Notes: generated from the sequence alone by a model not told the origin. A stretch of 64,000 nt of DNA from Lacimicrobium sp. SS2-24 (GCF_002201535.1 NZ_NIWW01000001.1:606933-670932), one strand, 5' to 3'. Positions 54,003-63,256 are shown, numbered from the stretch's first letter. Translations and numbers: made by a program.

Positions 54003-54838
54003 CAGCGACGCGCCATGAAAGCCAGTTTTTCAAACAGGTGAATGTCCTGTTCATTTTTTAGTAAGGCCCCGTATAAAGGCGGAATGGCCTGCTTACTATC
54101 CTTGTTTTGCAGGTCCTGCGGACTGATATCCTCAGCCACCAGGAGTTTCAGCCAGTCAATCAGTTCTGAAGTGGAGGGCTTTTTCTTCAGGCCCGGAATG
54201 TCACGCAGGTTAAAGAACGACTCCAGCGCCTGATTCAGCAGGTTCTTTTTCAAGCCAGGGAAGTGCACATCGACGATGCGTGCCATCTCCTCTTTGTCAG
54301 GAAAACGAATATAGTGAAAAAAGCAGCGACGCAGGAAAGCTTCAGGCAGTTCTTTTTCATTATTTGAGGTAATAATAACAATCGGACGTTGCGCCGCCCG
54401 CACTGTCTGGCGCGTCTCGTAGACGTAGAACTCCATGCGGTCGAGTTCCTGTAACAAATCATTGGGAAACTCGATATCGGCTTTATCAATTTCATCGATT
54501 AACAGCACAGGACGCTGCTGCGCTTCAAAGGCATGCCACAGCTTACCCTTGACAATATAATTGCCAATATCCTGTACCCGGGGATCGCCTAACTGGGAAT
54601 CGCGCAAACGGGATACGGCATCGTACTCATACAGGCCCTGCTGCGCCTTAGTAGTGGATTTAATATGCCACGCAATCAGATCTGTATTCAGACTGCGGGC
54701 CACTTCCTCGGCCAGCAGGGTTTTACCGGTGCCCGGCTCGCCTTTGATCAGCAGGGGGCGCTCTAGCGTGACGGCAGCATTTACCGCCAGTTGTAATTCT
54801 TTAGAAGCAATATAGTTCTCGGTTCCGGTAAAGCTCAT
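54002..54838 (-). CDS. MoxR family AAA+ ATPase
   Basis: A 278-aa AAA+ ATPase with Walker A KGEPGTGKTLLAEEVARSL (about 32-50), Walker B RPVLLIDEIDKADIEFPNDL, sensor-1 IVITSNNEKELPEAFLRRCF and arginine finger region FFHYIRFPD. I chose the ATG at 54838 (MSFTGTENYIASKEL) because AGAGGG precedes it; the frame remains open to 54895. It is first in an operon with VWA, RDD and DUF4412-like genes. The VWA protein is its likely partner; the client is unknown. Confidence 0.92.
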   Translation of the reverse strand: MSFTGTENYIASKELQLAVNAAVTLERPLLIKGEPGTGKTLLAEEVARSLNTDLIAWHIKSTTKAQQGLYEYDAVSRLRDSQLGDPRVQDIGNYIVKGKLWHAFEAQQRPVLLIDEIDKADIEFPNDLLQELDRMEFYVYETRQTVRAAQRPIVIITSNNEKELPEAFLRRCFFHYIRFPDKEEMARIVDVHFPGLKKNLLNQALESFFNLRDIPGLKKKPSTSELIDWLKLLVAEDISPQDLQNKDSKQAIPPLYGALLKNEQDIHLFEKLAFMARR

Positions 54839-54878
54839 GTGCCCTCTTTGTGATTTCAGGTTATTGTGATGAATCATA

Positions 54879-55210
54879 CCAATTAAACTAAACAATTGGT
54901 CACTTAACGAGAGCTAAAAAGTTCACTGGCAAGGCATGGTCCTGAAGATCGAGTGGGGCTAAATCGAAGGGCCATAACACTGCCAGGGGGCTTTTTAGCC
55001 TCGTCCGCAGGGAGCAGCCACAAGGGCTTATCTCTTCATTGCCGCCTCTTGACGTAGAACCACTATGCCTTCACAAAGATTTCGGGAAAATCTTTGAACA
55101 TCCGCAGGATGGCTTTTAGGCGAAGAGCATGGATGTCCGGAATAAAGCGCCCCCTTGACCTAAGCCCTTCTGACTAGCTCTAAGTTGACTGATTATTTAG
55201 TTCAATTGGG
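54879..55210. mobile_element. MITE-like non-coding element with terminal inverted repeats
   Basis: The left end (CCAATTAAACTAAACAAT, continuing TGGTCA) and the right end read in reverse (CCAATTGAACTAAATAAT, continuing CAGTCA) match at about 20 of 24 positions, giving imperfect terminal inverted repeats. Between them, about 280 bp carry no convincing frame. They do hold internal hairpins, including CAAAGATTT-cggga-AAATCTTTG (55074-55096). The structure fits a small transposon derivative or dispersed intergenic repeat. Target-site duplication is unclear. It accounts for most of the 517-bp gap before cysK. Confidence 0.6.
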
Positions 55211-55355
55211 ATTAAAATATCATATAGCAAAAAAGCAGTTTGATTTTAGTGGCACAGGCCTAATCTATAACGGTGAAATTTAATTCCGTTTGAATCAATA
55301 TCATTTTTACGTTGTCTGGCATCATGAAGCTGACAACAACATGCAAGGAATCACC
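55211..55355 (+). promoter_or_regulatory. cysK upstream region
   Basis: A 145-bp AT-rich leader between the MITE-like element and the cysK start. It must hold the cysK promoter unless this lies in the element. TTGATT (55240-55245) and TATAAC (55266-55271) are present but spaced 20 bp apart, so no promoter call is firm. AAGGA lies 8 nt before the ATG. Confidence 0.3.
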
Positions 55356-56321
55356 ATGCAAGTATATAAAGATAATTCAGAGTCTATCGGCCATACGCCC
55401 CTGGTTAAACTTAACCGGGTCACCGGCGGTAACGTTTTTGGCAAGATGGAGTCCCGCAACCCAAGTTTCAGCGTAAAATGCCGTATTGGTGCCAATATGG
55501 TATGGGATGCTGAAAAACGTGGTGTCCTCACTGAAGGCAAAGAGTTGGTTGAACCCACCAGCGGGAATACCGGCATTGCCCTGGCGTTTGTAGCCGCCTC
55601 TCGCGGCTATAAATTAACACTGACCATGCCCAGCACCATGAGCCTGGAAAGACGCAAGCTGCTCAAAGCACTGGGTGCCAATGTGGTACTGACCGAAGGG
55701 CCTAAAGGGATGAAAGGCGCCATCGCCAAAGCACAGGAAATTGTGGATTCTGATCCAAACAAATACATTATGCTGCAGCAGTTTGATAACCCGGCCAACC
55801 CGGAGATTCATGAAAAGACGACCGGGCCGGAAATCTGGAATGATCTGGACGGAAACGTCGATATTTTTGTAGCCGGTGTCGGTACCGGTGGCACCATTAC
55901 CGGTGTCAGCCGTTATCTTAAGAAAACCCAGGGCAAACAGGTACTCAGTGTAGCCGTTGAACCGACCGATTCACCGGTTATTTCTCAGGCAAAAGCAGGC
56001 CAGGAACTGACACCGGGCCCACACAAAATTCAGGGTATTGGCGCGGGCTTTATTCCCGGCAACCTGGATCTTGATATGGTGGATGCGGTTGAGCAGGTTG
56101 GTAATGATGAGGCGATGGAAATGGCCCATCGGCTGATGCGCGAGGAAGGTATACTGGCCGGTATATCAACCGGTGCAGCGGTTGTGGCTGCCAAGCGCCT
56201 GGCCGAAAAGCCTGAAAACGCCGACAAAAACATTGTCGTGATCATGCCTAGCTCCGCTGAGCGCTACCTTTCCAGCCCCCTGTTTGCCGGGGCCTTCAGC
56301 GAAGAAGAGCTGGCACAGTAA
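55356..56321 (+). CDS. cysK: Cysteine synthase A (O-acetylserine sulfhydrylase)
   Basis: PLP enzyme that makes cysteine from O-acetylserine and sulfide. The 321-aa protein starts [20 protein letters not shown]. The PLP lysine is in [11 protein letters not shown] (Lys41), and the asparagine loop is [12 protein letters not shown] (about 68). The phosphate loop is [16 protein letters not shown] (about 175), and the C-terminal elements are [16 protein letters not shown] and [11 protein letters not shown]. These identify CysK and not CysM. An upstream in-frame ATG at 55290 gives 22 extra residues unlike the family. A perfect terminator follows. Confidence 0.96.
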   Translation: MQVYKDNSESIGHTPLVKLNRVTGGNVFGKMESRNPSFSVKCRIGANMVWDAEKRGVLTEGKELVEPTSGNTGIALAFVAASRGYKLTLTMPSTMSLERRKLLKALGANVVLTEGPKGMKGAIAKAQEIVDSDPNKYIMLQQFDNPANPEIHEKTTGPEIWNDLDGNVDIFVAGVGTGGTITGVSRYLKKTQGKQVLSVAVEPTDSPVISQAKAGQELTPGPHKIQGIGAGFIPGNLDLDMVDAVEQVGNDEAMEMAHRLMREEGILAGISTGAAVVAAKRLAEKPENADKNIVVIMPSSAERYLSSPLFAGAFSEEELAQ

Positions 56322-56344
56322 CAGGCGGCACACGGAAACAAGAC

Positions 56345-56381
56345 AAAGCCGCTGCAACCATCCGGTTGCAGCGGCTTTTTT
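56345..56381 (+). terminator. Rho-independent terminator of cysK
   Basis: A perfect 12-bp stem GCCGCTGCAACC / GGTTGCAGCGGC with loop ATCC (56348-56375) is followed by six T residues and preceded by AAA. It lies 26 bp after the cysK stop. Confidence 0.95.
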
Positions 56382-56476
56382 ATGCCATTAACAGTCTTTA
56401 CTTTTTCTACAGATCACCGCAGACTTTGTGATACTAAGACATGTCCAGTGTGTAACTGGCTCTGTGGAGACGCATT

Positions 56477-56935
56477 TTGAAAAGCTGGCTTATTCTACCC
56501 TGTTTACTGATGTTTACCCTTTTAGCGGCCTGCTCACCGGCTGAAAAAAGTGAAGGTGTAGGCAAATACGGCATGATGGATGAAGGCACCCCAGAATACG
56601 CCGCGATTAAATTCTTCGATTATCTGTACCATGATGACAATATCGAGCGGGTCAAAACTCTCAGCACCGACAAAATGGACAGACTGCTGGATAACTACCG
56701 CACCAATCGCAACTTTCAGCGCCATGTGATTAACCTGCCCTATGATCAGGTTGAAATGCAGATTGACAGTGGCAACAGTAACATGCGCTCGGAGTTTGCA
56801 GATCGGGCCAGCATTACTATTTTCTTCACCGGTACTCTGCACAGTGAGAAAGTGCAGGATTTGCGTACCGTTAATCTGAGTAAAGTGAAAGGCCAATGGC
56901 TGGTCGATGACATTGAGGCAGATCCTTTCCTGTAA
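56477..56935 (+). CDS. Predicted lipoprotein (NTF2-like/DUF4878-type fold)
   Basis: A 152-aa lipoprotein with signal MKSWLILPCLLMFTLLAAC and lipobox LAAC (Cys19). The mature region (PEYAAIKFFDYLYHDDNIER, LSTDKMDRLLDNYRTNRNF, ending KVKGQWLVDDIEADPFL) resembles small NTF2/DUF4878-type lipoproteins by layout only. Function is unknown. It is monocistronic, between the cysK terminator and a pseudogene remnant. Confidence 0.75.
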   Translation: MKSWLILPCLLMFTLLAACSPAEKSEGVGKYGMMDEGTPEYAAIKFFDYLYHDDNIERVKTLSTDKMDRLLDNYRTNRNFQRHVINLPYDQVEMQIDSGNSNMRSEFADRASITIFFTGTLHSEKVQDLRTVNLSKVKGQWLVDDIEADPFL

Positions 56936-57009
56936 GCTGGCAGTTCTGGGGTTAAGCTGAGCCAAAACACAGCTATCTCATGTGACACGCGCTCTGTTCT
57001 GCGCCCAGA

Positions 57010-57204
57010 TTAACCTGCAATAAAAGATTTATATGCCATGGCCTGAGGTAACAGATTGGCAGCCAGTGACAACAGATTATTTACCACATGACATAAAATG
57101 CCTGGCCAAATTGAGCCACTGGCCACATACAGGTAAATGATAATAAGTAACATCAGTGCCTTACTATGGCGATACAACCTAAGATCGCCCTGAGTTTGTA
57201 TTTT
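57010..57204 (-). pseudogene. Remnant of a CPBP family intramembrane metalloprotease
   Basis: An open stretch without a credible start, preceded by TAG at 57207-57205. It reads TQGDLRLYRHSKALMLLIII, then YLYVASGSIWPGILCHVVNN and LLSLAANLLPQAMAYKSFIA before the stop at 57012-57010. SGSIWPGILCHVVNNLL is the third conserved CPBP (CAAX-type protease) motif, with its His and Asn intact. The upstream motifs EExxxR and FxxxH are missing. The 47-codon piece from ATG 57153 alone could not be an active protease. It fills most of the 56936-57253 interval; nothing else is seen there. Confidence 0.6.
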
Positions 57205-57253
57205 CTAGTCGCTTCTGTTGTCGTTAACATCACTGCGCGTACTCATAAGAAAC

Positions 57254-58993
57254 CTACAGTCCCAATGCCACACCCTCGCGTCTGGGATCGGCACCACCAA
57301 TCAGTTTGCCGTCTTTAACCAGTATGCCGTGCAGGCCGCTGTTGAGATCGATCACCCTGACCTCGTGGCCACGCGCCTCAAAGTCATCCGCCATAGATGC
57401 CAGCGGGGTACCTTTCTCCAGTGCCGTGTAATCATTACGGTTAGTAATTTTGGGCAGGTTGATGGCCTGCTGAATATCAAGCTCCCAGTCGAGTACGCCA
57501 ATCATTGTCTGAATCACGTAATTAATAATGCGGCTGCCGCCAGGTGAGCCTACCACCAGATAGAGCGCACCCTGTTGGTCAAATACCATCGCCGGCGCCA
57601 TAGAGCTGCGTGGGCGTTTACCCGGCTCAATACGGTTGGCAACACGCTTACCGTCTTTTTCTGATACAAAAGAGAAATCCGTCATCTGGTTATTGAGCAG
57701 GAACCCGCCGGTCATCAGCCCTGAACCAAATGCCATCTCGATGCTGCTGGTCATGGATACCGCATTTCCCTTGCCGTCCACGATGGCAATATGGGTCGTG
57801 TTGGATAAGTCGTATGCTTGCCCCGCCACCAGGCTGCTTTGTGTATAGGGCTGCCCGGCACTGGCCTTACCCATGTCTTGGTGTGCATCAATCAGACGTG
57901 AACGCTGCTGTAAATATCCCTTTTCCAGCAAGGGTTGCATATCCAGCCCGGTAAAATCCCCGTCGGCCACATAAGCCTCACGGTCGGCAAAGGCTAAACG
58001 GGATGCCTGGGTAAACAGGTGCAAGGCCTGCAGACTATTAGGTGGGTAATCGGCCAGATTAAATCGCTCTAGCATTCCTAAGGTTTGCACTATGGCCACA
58101 CCGCCGGAACTCGGTGGCGCCATACCGCAAATGCGGTAGACCCGGTACAGTGCACACAAGGGTTCACGTTGCACCGGCTCATAGGCCTGCATATCTTTGA
58201 GACTCAACCGCCCCGGGTTAATACTCGCCTGCTGAACCGTAGCAACAATCTGTTTTGCCAGTGGCCCCTGATAGAAGCCTTTGGCGCCCTGCTCGGCGAT
58301 TTGAGTCAGACTGGCGGCCAATTTCGGGTTCTTTAACAGGCTGCCTGCTGCCACTGGCTGACCATCCGGGTAAAAGTATTCATAGGTCGAATTAAACTTT
58401 TTTACACCGGGGTGAATATCCATCGCCACCAGTTTGGCCAGGCGTGGCGACACCTCAAACCCCTTTGAGGCCAGATTGATGGTGTCCTTAAACAAGGCAT
58501 TCCAGGGCAGCCGCCCGAATTGTTTATGGGCCATGTCCAGTGCACCAATGGCTCCTGGAACCCCGACCGCCTGTCCACCAACGATGGCATCACGCCAGGG
58601 CTTGGGTTGCCCGTCCTGGATAAACATATCGGGATCCACATCAAGGGGAGCTTTTTCCCTGCCATCGAAGGTGTACAGACGTTCATCCTCGTTGTCCCAA
58701 TACAGAATAAACGCGCCGCCACCAATTCCCGAAGACTGAGGCTCAACCAAGGTCAGCATGGCCTGCACGGCTACCGCCGCATCAATGGCACTGCCGCCTG
58801 CCTCGAGTATACGCCGACCTGTTTCCGAAGCATGGGGGTTAGCCGCACTGATCATATAACGCTGTGCGCTCACTGCCTGCTTGTGCTGATAGCCCGTCGC
58901 GGCTTCTGGCTCGCGATCTTCACGTTGTTTCGGCTCAGCAACACTGCCTGCGGTCAACAGGCTCAATAACAACAAGAATCTGGATAACAACAT
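57254..58993 (-). CDS. ggt: Gamma-glutamyltransferase
   Basis: Periplasmic N-terminal nucleophile hydrolase that cleaves or transfers gamma-glutamyl groups from glutathione. The 579-aa precursor has a signal peptide (LLLLSLLTAGSVAEP). The self-cleavage site and catalytic nucleophile is Thr399 in DLSNTTHIAIVD. GIGGGAFILYW (about 88), NQMTDFSFVS, KRPRSSMAPAMV and VVGSPGGSRIINYVIQTM complete the conserved pockets. It lies 12 bp downstream of the enoyl-CoA hydratase-like gene, suggesting co-transcription although the functions are unrelated. Confidence 0.94.
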   Translation of the reverse strand: MLLSRFLLLLSLLTAGSVAEPKQREDREPEAATGYQHKQAVSAQRYMISAANPHASETGRRILEAGGSAIDAAVAVQAMLTLVEPQSSGIGGGAFILYWDNEDERLYTFDGREKAPLDVDPDMFIQDGQPKPWRDAIVGGQAVGVPGAIGALDMAHKQFGRLPWNALFKDTINLASKGFEVSPRLAKLVAMDIHPGVKKFNSTYEYFYPDGQPVAAGSLLKNPKLAASLTQIAEQGAKGFYQGPLAKQIVATVQQASINPGRLSLKDMQAYEPVQREPLCALYRVYRICGMAPPSSGGVAIVQTLGMLERFNLADYPPNSLQALHLFTQASRLAFADREAYVADGDFTGLDMQPLLEKGYLQQRSRLIDAHQDMGKASAGQPYTQSSLVAGQAYDLSNTTHIAIVDGKGNAVSMTSSIEMAFGSGLMTGGFLLNNQMTDFSFVSEKDGKRVANRIEPGKRPRSSMAPAMVFDQQGALYLVVGSPGGSRIINYVIQTMIGVLDWELDIQQAINLPKITNRNDYTALEKGTPLASMADDFEARGHEVRVIDLNSGLHGILVKDGKLIGGADPRREGVALGL

Positions 58994-59005
58994 GGAGGCC
59001 TCTCT

Positions 59006-59770
59006 TTAGCGGTAGCGTGAAGGGTCAGGTTTGCGCTTTTCCAAAAAGGCGGCAAACGCCTCTTTGGCAGGTTCAGACTTGAGCTGCTTGATAAACAAAT
59101 CCAGTTCATTGTGCATATGCCGGGTAACCTCCTGATGAGAGGTTTTCATCAGCAATTTGGTCAGCTTCATGGCCTGTCTCGGCTTACTGACCAGGTTTTT
59201 CAGGACCTTTTGTACCCTATCGTTCAATACCTGCTCTTCCATAGCCTGGTTGATCAGTCCAAATTGCACCGCGTCATCCGTACCGAACGGCTCACCGGCC
59301 ATCAGCCATTGTGCCGCTTTGCGGTGTCCGGCCAGACGCGGCAACAGATAACTCGATGCATATTCGGGGACCAGTGCCAGATCAATGAAAGGCATGGAAA
59401 AACGCACATTATCAGCGCAATACACCAGGTCACAGTGCAGCAACAAGGTGGTGCCAATCCCCACAGCCAGTCCCTGCACCTGAGCCACAACCGGCAGCGG
59501 ACATTTCATCAGTGCGGTCATAAAGCGCACGGTTTGCTCGACCTGTTCCGGTCCGGTCGCATTGGCAAAGTCACTCAGATCATTGCCTGCGGTAAAATCA
59601 CTGCCCTGTGCTCTGATTAACACGGCTCTGAGATCTTCAGACTCTGCGGCCTGTTCCAGCGCATCGGCCATCTCTTCATACATGGCGTGAGTAAGCGCAT
59701 TTTTCTTCTCAGCCCGGTTAAGGACAATCTCCAGCACCTGGTTAGTATGTTGAATGATGATGTGTGACAT
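59006..59770 (-). CDS. Enoyl-CoA hydratase/isomerase family protein
   Basis: A 254-aa crotonase-fold protein. The oxyanion segments are GSDFTAGNDLSDFAN (about 55-69) and VQGLAVGIGTTLLLHCDLVY (about 98-117). FIDLALVPEYASSYLLPRLA carries a Glu at the position used by enoyl-CoA isomerases of the PECI/ECI2 type, and the GNDLSDF segment also fits that group. The first hydratase Glu is not obvious, so isomerase activity is more likely than hydratase. It precedes ggt by 12 bp. Confidence 0.87.
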   Translation of the reverse strand: MSHIIIQHTNQVLEIVLNRAEKKNALTHAMYEEMADALEQAAESEDLRAVLIRAQGSDFTAGNDLSDFANATGPEQVEQTVRFMTALMKCPLPVVAQVQGLAVGIGTTLLLHCDLVYCADNVRFSMPFIDLALVPEYASSYLLPRLAGHRKAAQWLMAGEPFGTDDAVQFGLINQAMEEQVLNDRVQKVLKNLVSKPRQAMKLTKLLMKTSHQEVTRHMHNELDLFIKQLKSEPAKEAFAAFLEKRKPDPSRYR

Positions 59771-59952
59771 CCCGGCCCTGCCTGTTATTTACTGATTGAG
59801 ATGCCGCACTTTACCAGCCTGTTTCACGAAACAACAGTGTCCCTTGGCCTCCGGCCTGTATCGGCAATAACACAACCAATACAATGACTCTTAAAAACAG
59901 TATGATAACCTCATTATTTCACTCGTAATCCTGGGCTGCCGTCACCAAGAGG

Positions 59953-60546
59953 ATGTTAAACCTGCCATTAAAACCTGAGCAAATTGCCGGGCCGTTACTG
60001 TTGCTGCTGGCCATCGTGCTGGTCCCACTGCTTATTCCCGAGGCCTATGACAGCCTCGCCTATCAGCGAGAGGACATCGCCCGTTTGCAATTCTGGCGCC
60101 TGGTCACTGCCCATATGCTGCATACCAACCTCAACCACCTGTTACTCAATGGCGCAGGGATTGTGTTGTTGTGGGCTGTATTTGGGGACTATTACCGAAC
60201 TGCGAATTATCTGACGATGACACTTGGCTGCGCCCTGCTAATCAGTGCAGGTCTGTATTGGCTGGTACCACAACTGAGCGGCTATGTCGGCCTGTCAGGT
60301 GTACTGCATGGGTTGTTCGTCTGGGGTGCGCTGTGTGATATCCGTACCCGGCGCCGTTCGGGCTGGCTGCTGTTATTTGGCGTGATTGTAAAAGTGGGAT
60401 ACGAATCCCTGATTGGCGCCGACCCTCAAATCAGTCTGCTGATTGAAGCCCGGGTCGCCACGGAAGCCCATCTGTTCGGCGTCCTTAGCGGGGGGCTTTT
60501 GGGTCTGTTTTTTACTCTGCAAAAGCGGCTAACACCTGCTACTTAA
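59953..60546 (+). CDS. rrtA: Rhombosortase RrtA
   Basis: A 197-aa rhomboid-family intramembrane serine protease that processes proteins with GlyGly-CTERM sorting tails. The first TM is GPLLLLLAIVLVPLLI, followed by FWRLVTAHMLHTNLNHLLLN (rhomboid HxxxNxxH-like). The nucleophile Ser is in YVGLSGVLHGLFVWG (about 118) and the catalytic His in TEAHLFGVLSGGLLG (about 177). Small size and the GLSGVLHG motif identify rhombosortase, not GlpG. The GAGG sequence touches the ATG, an unusually short spacing. No GlyGly-CTERM substrate is encoded in the window. Confidence 0.88.
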   Translation: MLNLPLKPEQIAGPLLLLLAIVLVPLLIPEAYDSLAYQREDIARLQFWRLVTAHMLHTNLNHLLLNGAGIVLLWAVFGDYYRTANYLTMTLGCALLISAGLYWLVPQLSGYVGLSGVLHGLFVWGALCDIRTRRRSGWLLLFGVIVKVGYESLIGADPQISLLIEARVATEAHLFGVLSGGLLGLFFTLQKRLTPAT

Positions 60547-60566
60547 AAGCTCATCATTTTAAATAC

Positions 60567-60589
60567 AAAAATGGGGTAACGCGCCCCAT
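60567..60589 (-). terminator. Rho-independent terminator of the chemoreceptor gene
   Basis: On the minus strand, ATGGGG-cgcgtta-CCCCAT is followed by TTTTTG, immediately downstream of the chemoreceptor stop (60595). It may also act weakly for rrtA. Confidence 0.75.
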
Positions 60590-60594
60590 CCGAG

Positions 60595-62613
60595 TCAGAG
60601 TTTAAAGCGGGATACCGCTTTATTGAGCTGCGTCATCAGTTCGCCAATCTGGCCCATTGCTGCGCTGGATTCTCGGGTACTGTCAGCACTTTTTTCCGCC
60701 AGCTCCACAATGCTGCCAAGACTGTGAGTAACGGCATCGAGCAACTGATCCTGCTGCCCGGTATCTTCGACAATTTGCTCATTGATGGCATTAAGATCAC
60801 CGATAATCTGCTGAATCGCGGTGATCTCCGCGTCCACCTGTTCTATCTGCTCAACGCTGCCCTTTGCCTGCTGCTGACCGGACCCCATCGCATCCACGGC
60901 CTGCCTGGCATCACTTTGCAAACTGGAAATCATCTGCTCAATTTCCTCAGTAGAGCTTTGGGTGCGGGTGGCCAGGGTTCTGACCTCATCGGCCACCACG
61001 GCAAAGCCACGCCCTTGCTCACCTGCCCGCGCGGCCTCAATAGCGGCATTTAAAGCAAGTAAATTAGTTTGCTCGGCGATAGTCTTAATCACATCCAGAA
61101 TTCCACCAATATTATTGCTGTTGGTCTGCAGACGATTGATGATTTCTGCCGAATGCCCGGCCTGATCAGCCTGACTGAGGATCTGTTGCTTGGAGCGGCT
61201 GACAAGCTGGCCCACATGGCGGGTCTGGCTGGCTACCTCAGACAACCTGCGGGTGCTCTGCTGAATCTGGTCGAGGTTACTCTTACTGGTGTGGCGCACA
61301 CTGCTGGTGTTATCAGCAGTCTCACGCACCTGTTCGGTCTGTTGCTGAACCTGTCTTAGGGTATCCTCTGACAGGCGCTCGCTGCTGGCAATGGCCTGTT
61401 CAAGCAGCGTCTCCTGACGTAATATCTGCGATACCACCTGATGCAAACCGCTGCTCAGTTCATTGACATCTTTTGCCAGTGAGGCAAACTCATCATTACC
61501 ACTACTGTCTGCCTTATGAGTCAGATCACCACTGCTGATCACGCTCAGGCTCTTGCGAATGCGATCCAGTGGCCGTGAGATGCTTTTAGCGGCGGCAGTG
61601 CCGATAATAATCACCATCACCAGTGCCAGCAACATAATCAGCACACTCTTGAAAATATTGCTCTGTACCGCATCGAGAATGGCATTCTGGCCCTGCAATG
61701 TATCGGCATTGACCTTATCAAACAACTCACCCATTTGTGCCCGGGCCCGCTCCATACTGGTTTCAGCCGCAAGCATTTTCGCCTCTGACAGAGCGAGGCT
61801 ATCCAGACGTTGCGCTTTTAACTCAAACAAGCCACCACCGCCTTCATATTGCTCTACGAACTTCTGGTATTGCTCATTAAAAGCCTCCATCAACCCGTCT
61901 GTATCTACGCCATCGGCGATTCTGTTAATAAAGCTGACGTTGTTATTGAGATCGCCGATGGTGAGTTGCAGGTTATCTCTGATCGTCTGCGTCAGCTCAC
62001 TGTCCCGGACATTGACAAACTCTGTGGTGGCGTTAAGTAAGGTGACAATAATATTGTCAATGCGGGCCCCAGCCCCGACAATCTGCGCCAAGGCGCCCTC
62101 TTCAGCCCCATCAAGGTAAGACATATCCAGCAGATTGGCACCGGCGTCACTGCCGGTATATTCAATCTCCAGAGCCAGATCGGTAATACGGCGTTGCAGA
62201 GACAGCCCGTTGATCCTGGCCTGATACATCTGCTGTGCCTCGGTCAGATAATTTTGCGCCGCTTCGGTGGCATTAGAGAGTAAAGATTTGTCGGCGGGAT
62301 TCAGCGGTAAACTTTGCAGCCGTTGCAGTTGCGTCTGAAAGGTCTGTTTAAGGTCGTCAAATTGTTGCTGGCTGGCCAGTAGTTTTTCCTGAGTGGGCGT
62401 ATAAAAGCCTTCCGTTGAGACTTTTGCTAAGGCCAGTAATTGCGTTTGCACCACCAACATCTGTGACTGCACCGGCATTTTTTCGTCAGCAACCAGACGC
62501 GCACTCTGGCGGATATCAGACAGGCCCCAATAGGAGGTGACATTGGTAATTAACAATAAGACACCGAACAATACAAAGCCGGTGATGATCTTGCCCACGA
62601 CGGTTATACGCAT
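60595..62613 (-). CDS. Methyl-accepting chemotaxis protein
   Basis: A 672-aa transmembrane chemoreceptor. TM1 is [20 protein letters not shown] (about 7-26), followed by a long helical periplasmic sensor domain (about 30-320). TM2 is [20 protein letters not shown], then a HAMP domain ([20 protein letters not shown]). The cytoplasmic signalling hairpin has the universal tip [20 protein letters not shown] followed by [18 protein letters not shown]. There is no C-terminal NWETF pentapeptide. The ligand is unknown. No che genes are nearby, so it is an orphan receptor. Confidence 0.93.
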   Translation of the reverse strand: MRITVVGKIITGFVLFGVLLLITNVTSYWGLSDIRQSARLVADEKMPVQSQMLVVQTQLLALAKVSTEGFYTPTQEKLLASQQQFDDLKQTFQTQLQRLQSLPLNPADKSLLSNATEAAQNYLTEAQQMYQARINGLSLQRRITDLALEIEYTGSDAGANLLDMSYLDGAEEGALAQIVGAGARIDNIIVTLLNATTEFVNVRDSELTQTIRDNLQLTIGDLNNNVSFINRIADGVDTDGLMEAFNEQYQKFVEQYEGGGGLFELKAQRLDSLALSEAKMLAAETSMERARAQMGELFDKVNADTLQGQNAILDAVQSNIFKSVLIMLLALVMVIIIGTAAAKSISRPLDRIRKSLSVISSGDLTHKADSSGNDEFASLAKDVNELSSGLHQVVSQILRQETLLEQAIASSERLSEDTLRQVQQQTEQVRETADNTSSVRHTSKSNLDQIQQSTRRLSEVASQTRHVGQLVSRSKQQILSQADQAGHSAEIINRLQTNSNNIGGILDVIKTIAEQTNLLALNAAIEAARAGEQGRGFAVVADEVRTLATRTQSSTEEIEQMISSLQSDARQAVDAMGSGQQQAKGSVEQIEQVDAEITAIQQIIGDLNAINEQIVEDTGQQDQLLDAVTHSLGSIVELAEKSADSTRESSAAMGQIGELMTQLNKAVSRFKL

Positions 62614-62739
62614 AAATTAACTACCTAATGTGCCCATTGGATCTCAGTTTTGTCATCCTGCAATGGTCCTTTATGATTGTGTTAGCCGACCGGAGAGAGA
62701 AAGCTTAAATTGGTCGTACCAGTTTATTTACACTATCAT

Positions 62740-62756
62740 AACAATTTGAAATTGTT
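62740..62756. promoter_or_regulatory. Palindrome upstream of fur
   Basis: A perfect inverted repeat AACAATTT-g-AAATTGTT lies 21 bp before the predicted fur -35 box. It resembles an operator but is not a good Fur box (expected GATAATGATAATCATTATC). Confidence 0.35.
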
Positions 62757-62777
62757 TCTCAATTGCCATGGAATGAC

Positions 62778-62805
62778 TTTTCATCCGGGCTCACTCCCTT
62801 ATAAT
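62778..62805 (+). promoter_or_regulatory. Predicted fur promoter
   Basis: TTTTCA (62778-62783), a 16-bp spacer and a perfect TATAAT (62800-62805). The expected start of transcription gives a leader of about 25 nt before the fur ATG at 62837. Confidence 0.6.
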
Positions 62806-62836
62806 GGCTGCACCTTCATTTTATCGGCATTTTTCC

Positions 62837-63256
62837 ATGGAACAGAACCAAGAATTAAAAAAAGCCGGGTTAAAAGTAACCCTTCCAAGAATTAAGATCC
62901 TGGAAATCCTGCAGGATCCTGAAAACCAGCACATCAGTGCCGAAGATGTGTACAAGATATTGCTCGAACAAGGTGAAGAGATTGGACTGGCAACCGTATA
63001 TCGGGTGTTAAACCAGTTCGATGATGCTGGCCTGCTGGATCGCCACCATTTTGAAGGGGGTAAGTCGGTTTTCGAAATGGGCCAGAAAAAACACCATGAC
63101 CATCTGGTATGCCTAAAATGTGGCAAGGTGATTGAGTTTGAAGACGATATTATTGAAAAACGCCAAATTGAAGTGGCCGAGAAGAACAACATAAAGCTGA
63201 CTCACCACAGCCTTTACCTTTATGGGGTCTGTGAGCCCAGCTGCGAAGACAAGTAG
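62837..63256 (+). CDS. fur: Ferric uptake regulator Fur
   Basis: Iron-responsive DNA-binding repressor, 139 aa. The winged helix includes LKKAGLKVTLPRIKILEILQ and EEIGLATVYRVLNQFDDAGL. The dimerisation domain has HHDHLVCLKCGKVIEFEDD (metal ligands and the CxxC zinc site), and a second cysteine pair is in GVCEPSCEDK. The ATG at 62837 gives the standard MEQNQELKKAG opening; an upstream in-frame ATG at 62804 overlaps the -10 box and is unlikely. The gene is monocistronic. Confidence 0.96.
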   Translation: MEQNQELKKAGLKVTLPRIKILEILQDPENQHISAEDVYKILLEQGEEIGLATVYRVLNQFDDAGLLDRHHFEGGKSVFEMGQKKHHDHLVCLKCGKVIEFEDDIIEKRQIEVAEKNNIKLTHHSLYLYGVCEPSCEDK

